DNA of 56,872 nucleotides, from positions 1,226 to 58,097 of the forward strand of contig NZ_LMEO01000025.1 of assembly GCF_001426375.1 (NCBI RefSeq), written 5' to 3'. The notes below the pieces were generated by a model. It saw only the letters and a list, made by a program, of their open reading frames with translations, made no database searches and was not told where the DNA came from. Source of the stretch: Paenibacillus sp. Root444D2 (GTDB lineage Bacteria; Bacillota; Bacilli; Paenibacillales; NBRC-103111). The position numbers and the translations under genes were made by a program. Of this stretch, positions 54,667-56,872 are shown piece by piece. Position 1 is the first letter of the stretch, and every line of letters begins with the position of its first letter.

Positions 54667-56055
54667 TTATTTGCTATCCTCGAGCAGTTTACTGATTTTT
54701 GCTTCAAATTGAGGCTTCACTTTGTCTACCGCCGTTGCCGGAGATACTTTACCTTCTGTGATGTCCTTCACAATACCTTCGAACAATTTTTCTCCGTCAG
54801 GAATCCCATAGTACGAAATGTAATTAATGTTATTACTCATTTGCTTACGAGTATCCATGGACTCTTTGTTCGGGTAGGACTGCTGCCAAGATTGCTCGGA
54901 AAGCTTTCTGCCTTCTTCGTTCAAGCTGATTTCGTCCATAATATGTAGAGCAACTTCCGCATTCTTCGAATACTTGGATACCATCCACATGTTGCCGAAT
55001 GGCGTATAGGACACATACTTGTCGGCCTTCGGACCTTTCGGGAAGAAAACGTAGCCTAGTTCTTGGCCCTTCATATTATCCTTCAAACCACCGAGTTCCC
55101 AGCTGAAGCCCGCGTACATGACACCTTTACCCGCTACGAACTCTTTGCTTGCATCTTCTGGAATCGGCTGTTCGATTGATTTGTCCACGTTGAACAAATC
55201 AGACGCGTATTGCAGCGCTTGGATGGAGTTTTCACTGTTCAAAGAGAACTTGATAGCTCCGCTTGCGTCTTTATCCACGGCCCCTTTGTTCGTGTAAACC
55301 AATTGCTCCGTGAAAGCTTTCACTTTGCCATAAGCTCCTGTAATGCCCCATACGTCTGTTTTACCGTCACCATTCGTGTCCTGTGTCGCTTTTTTGGAGA
55401 ACTCGCGGAATTTCTCCCAAGTCCATTGACCTTTTTGCTGCAGTTCATACGGATCTTCCAAACCAAGCTTCTGCACTAACGTTTTATTATAGAAGATACC
55501 GTACGGGGACGGAGAGGAATCAACCAAGCCATATTGATGGCCATTGTAACTGCCGCCTACCCTCATCCAATCGATATATTTCGGATCGGATGCTTTGATC
55601 CATTGATCGATCGGCTGAACAAATCCCTTGTTCACAAGCTGTGGGAATGACCAGAATAATTCCAATCGCACGATATCCGCGAACGGCTGTCCAGAAAGCG
55701 AAGTGGTCGTGAAATTCTCCACGTATTTGTCGTAATCCCCAAATTTAACAAACTCGATTTTACAGTTGTATTTCTTCTCAGCAGCTTCAATTAATTTGAT
55801 CTGTGCTTCTTCTGCTGGGCCTTTCTCTTTCACTGTTCTTGGGTCGGTTCCGTCATACCAGGCACCAATTTTAATGCTTTGACCTTTCAAATCGACTTTC
55901 TTTTCATCCGGCTTCGCACTTTGCGGCGCTGCTGTTGATTGTGTCGTTGGCTGTGGTGTCGGCGATGTCTTGCTAGCTGTACCCTGTGAACAACCAACTA
56001 CACCCGCGACCATCGTAAGAGCAACTGGAATTGCAAGTAATTTAAACGCTTTCAT
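54667..56055 (-). CDS. Sugar ABC transporter lipoprotein solute-binding protein
   Basis: A 462-residue family 1 binding protein and first gene of the third glycan locus. The lipobox is GVVGC (Cys22), followed by a Thr/Pro/Gln-rich linker of about 35 residues. The mature fold (SIKIGAWYDGTDPRTVKEKG; TTSLSGQPFADIVRLELFW; DTNGDGKTDVWGITGAY, a calcium-type loop; FVAGKGVMYAGFSWELGGLK) is standard. The 5' leader of about 190 nt is unusually long and holds two dyads. The operon downstream suggests that its ligand is an alpha-mannose-containing glycan (inference). Confidence 0.94.
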   Translation of the reverse strand: MKAFKLLAIPVALTMVAGVVGCSQGTASKTSPTPQPTTQSTAAPQSAKPDEKKVDLKGQSIKIGAWYDGTDPRTVKEKGPAEEAQIKLIEAAEKKYNCKIEFVKFGDYDKYVENFTTTSLSGQPFADIVRLELFWSFPQLVNKGFVQPIDQWIKASDPKYIDWMRVGGSYNGHQYGLVDSSPSPYGIFYNKTLVQKLGLEDPYELQQKGQWTWEKFREFSKKATQDTNGDGKTDVWGITGAYGKVKAFTEQLVYTNKGAVDKDASGAIKFSLNSENSIQALQYASDLFNVDKSIEQPIPEDASKEFVAGKGVMYAGFSWELGGLKDNMKGQELGYVFFPKGPKADKYVSYTPFGNMWMVSKYSKNAEVALHIMDEISLNEEGRKLSEQSWQQSYPNKESMDTRKQMSNNINYISYYGIPDGEKLFEGIVKDITEGKVSPATAVDKVKPQFEAKISKLLEDSK

Positions 56056-56090
56056 TCGAACCCCTCACTATCCTTTGGATTTGAGAAAAA

Positions 56091-56105
56091 TTGAAACGCT
56101 TACAA
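56091..56105. promoter_or_regulatory. LacI-type operator-like dyad in the leader
   Basis: TTGAAACGCTTACAA has the TTGNAAN-G-NTTNCAA symmetry of LacI-family operators. It is one base shorter than a consensus cre site (TG-N4-CG), so catabolite control by CcpA is possible but not a clean match. It lies about 35 bp upstream of the lipoprotein ATG, inside the transcribed leader. Confidence 0.4.
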
Positions 56106-56190
56106 AACGATCTCTTTACAAGAACAAGTTGAATTCCATTGTGAACATCCGAGTTATGTATGCCAACCAAAATCGTTCGACAGATGTTTA

Positions 56191-56211
56191 ATTCTCCTAA
56201 TTCAGGAGAAT
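56191..56211 (-). promoter_or_regulatory. Perfect dyad in the leader of the third glycan locus
   Basis: ATTCTCCT-AATTC-AGGAGAAT forms an 8-bp stem about 35-55 nt into the predicted transcript. There is no U-run. It could be an operator or an RNA hairpin; on the minus strand the AGGAGAA arm resembles a ribosome site, but no frame follows. Confidence 0.45.
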
Positions 56212-56252
56212 CGACACAATTAGATATATCTTTAACCTCGTTCTTTAATAAG

Positions 56253-56281
56253 ATTATAGCGAAATGACCTATCTTTGTAAA
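56253..56281 (-). promoter_or_regulatory. Sigma-A promoter of the third glycan locus
   Basis: On the minus strand TTTACA (56276-56281), a spacer of exactly 17 nt and a consensus TATAAT (56253-56258). Transcription should start near 56,246 and give a leader of about 190 nt. Confidence 0.85.
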
Positions 56282-56349
56282 TAGTTAATATATCTTTTGT
56301 TAAAATGCATAGCTTTAGTTATACTCAATTTGTCCCGTGCACAATAAAG

Positions 56350-56790
56350 GGCTTATGCCTTCCTTGGTTGAGCGTGTTTATAAAGGTTGATGCAATTCAA
56401 GTTACACCTGAGTGAGGATTACTTGAACGTGTGAAGTTGTACTTTGTACAACTTTAGTACGCTGATCCGCGTTTTCCACGCGAGATTGACCCTTGCCATG
56501 CAGCGCCCCAATGCGCGCCCAGGATTTTGCGCTCGTTGGCGAGAAGTTTATAGGGTTAATGCAATTCAAGTTAAACCTAAGACGTATATGGAGACATTCG
56601 TTTGCTCATCCGTATAACGCAAGGTGCGCCTTAAGTAACGTAAGCCTACTTGTCCATGTAATGTTGTATTTCGTACAACTTTTTGCTAGCTAATCAACGT
56701 TTCCCACGCGATTGTTGCAAAAAATACAACAATTCCAGCCGAAAGTAGCTCATTAGCCACTGAAATCGCTAAATTCGGTCTAACCCCCTA
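56350..56790. repeat. Intergenic repeat, family 1, copy D
   Basis: This region has no recognisable gene. It repeats parts of copy A, partly twice: GTTGATGCAATTCAAGTTA near 56,389 and GTTAATGCAATTCAAGTTA near 56,555. GTAATGTTGTATTTCGTAC near 56,660 is followed by GCTAGCTAATC and ATTGTTGCAAAAAATACAAC. The internal duplication suggests a composite or nested element. The end of the window (after about 56,792) differs and was not identified. Confidence 0.65.
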
Positions 56791-56872
56791 ATACTGGACA
56801 CTAGTCGACTAAAGCAACAGATTACTTATTAAATTGCGAGTTTAAACGGCTTTACTTCATTTTTCTTTAACT

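Overview
The window looks like a chromosomal segment of a Paenibacillus-type Firmicute (Paenibacillaceae). The basis is gene content: LplB/YtcP-type sugar permeases with large lipoprotein solute-binding proteins, a membrane-bound AraC regulator, DUF5696 and YIP1 proteins, XylR/XylA, AguA/AguB, strong GGAGG ribosome sites and sigma-A promoters. No phage, plasmid, CRISPR, rRNA or tRNA is visible. Most genes lie on the minus strand.

Left part (1-13.9 kb): a partial RNA-methylase-like gene; a LysR regulator divergent from a branched-chain aminotransferase gene, with a textbook operator and promoter between them; a GT-rich minisatellite next to a terminator; a DUF1232 gene. Then comes a first sugar-uptake operon (permeases, lipoprotein, GH130 phosphorylase) led by an AraC-type membrane regulator and a DUF1861 gene. 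The GH130 frame carries one in-frame TAA and runs without a break into a complete PP2C phosphatase domain.

Middle part (13.9-26.9 kb): a LysE exporter with aguB and aguA (agmatine to putrescine); an azoreductase; a metallophosphoesterase with an unusual protein made of a DHODH-like barrel and a duplicated membrane domain; flavohemoglobin hmp with a TGTGA-N6-TCACA box, convergent with a short Crp-like regulator; an HPP-like membrane protein; xylR/xylA with promoter and operator; then two kinds of intergenic repeat.

Right part (26.9-56.1 kb): two large minus-strand glycan loci. The first (38.6 to 26.9 kb) has an ABC importer, two Gfo/Idh/MocA oxidoreductases, a sugar isomerase-like protein, an uncharacterised 581-aa probable (alpha/alpha) barrel enzyme, a GH105 unsaturated uronyl hydrolase, and MgtC. 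The second (56.1 to 39.3 kb) starts from a clear sigma-A promoter. It encodes a lipoprotein binding protein, a 983-aa fusion of beta-sandwich modules to a binding protein, two permease pairs, an NHL-propeller/YIP1 membrane protein, a DUF5696 protein, a GH20-like enzyme and a GH38 alpha-mannosidase. No ABC ATPase gene occurs in the window, so all importers probably share an MsmX-type ATPase encoded elsewhere.

Four intergenic regions (about 2.9, 26.5, 38.8 and 56.4 kb) carry one family of repeats rich in TTGT(T)GTA/TACAACAA dyads. A second family of CGATG-hairpin repeats occurs at 17.6 and 26.0 kb, there as three tandem units of about 112 bp.
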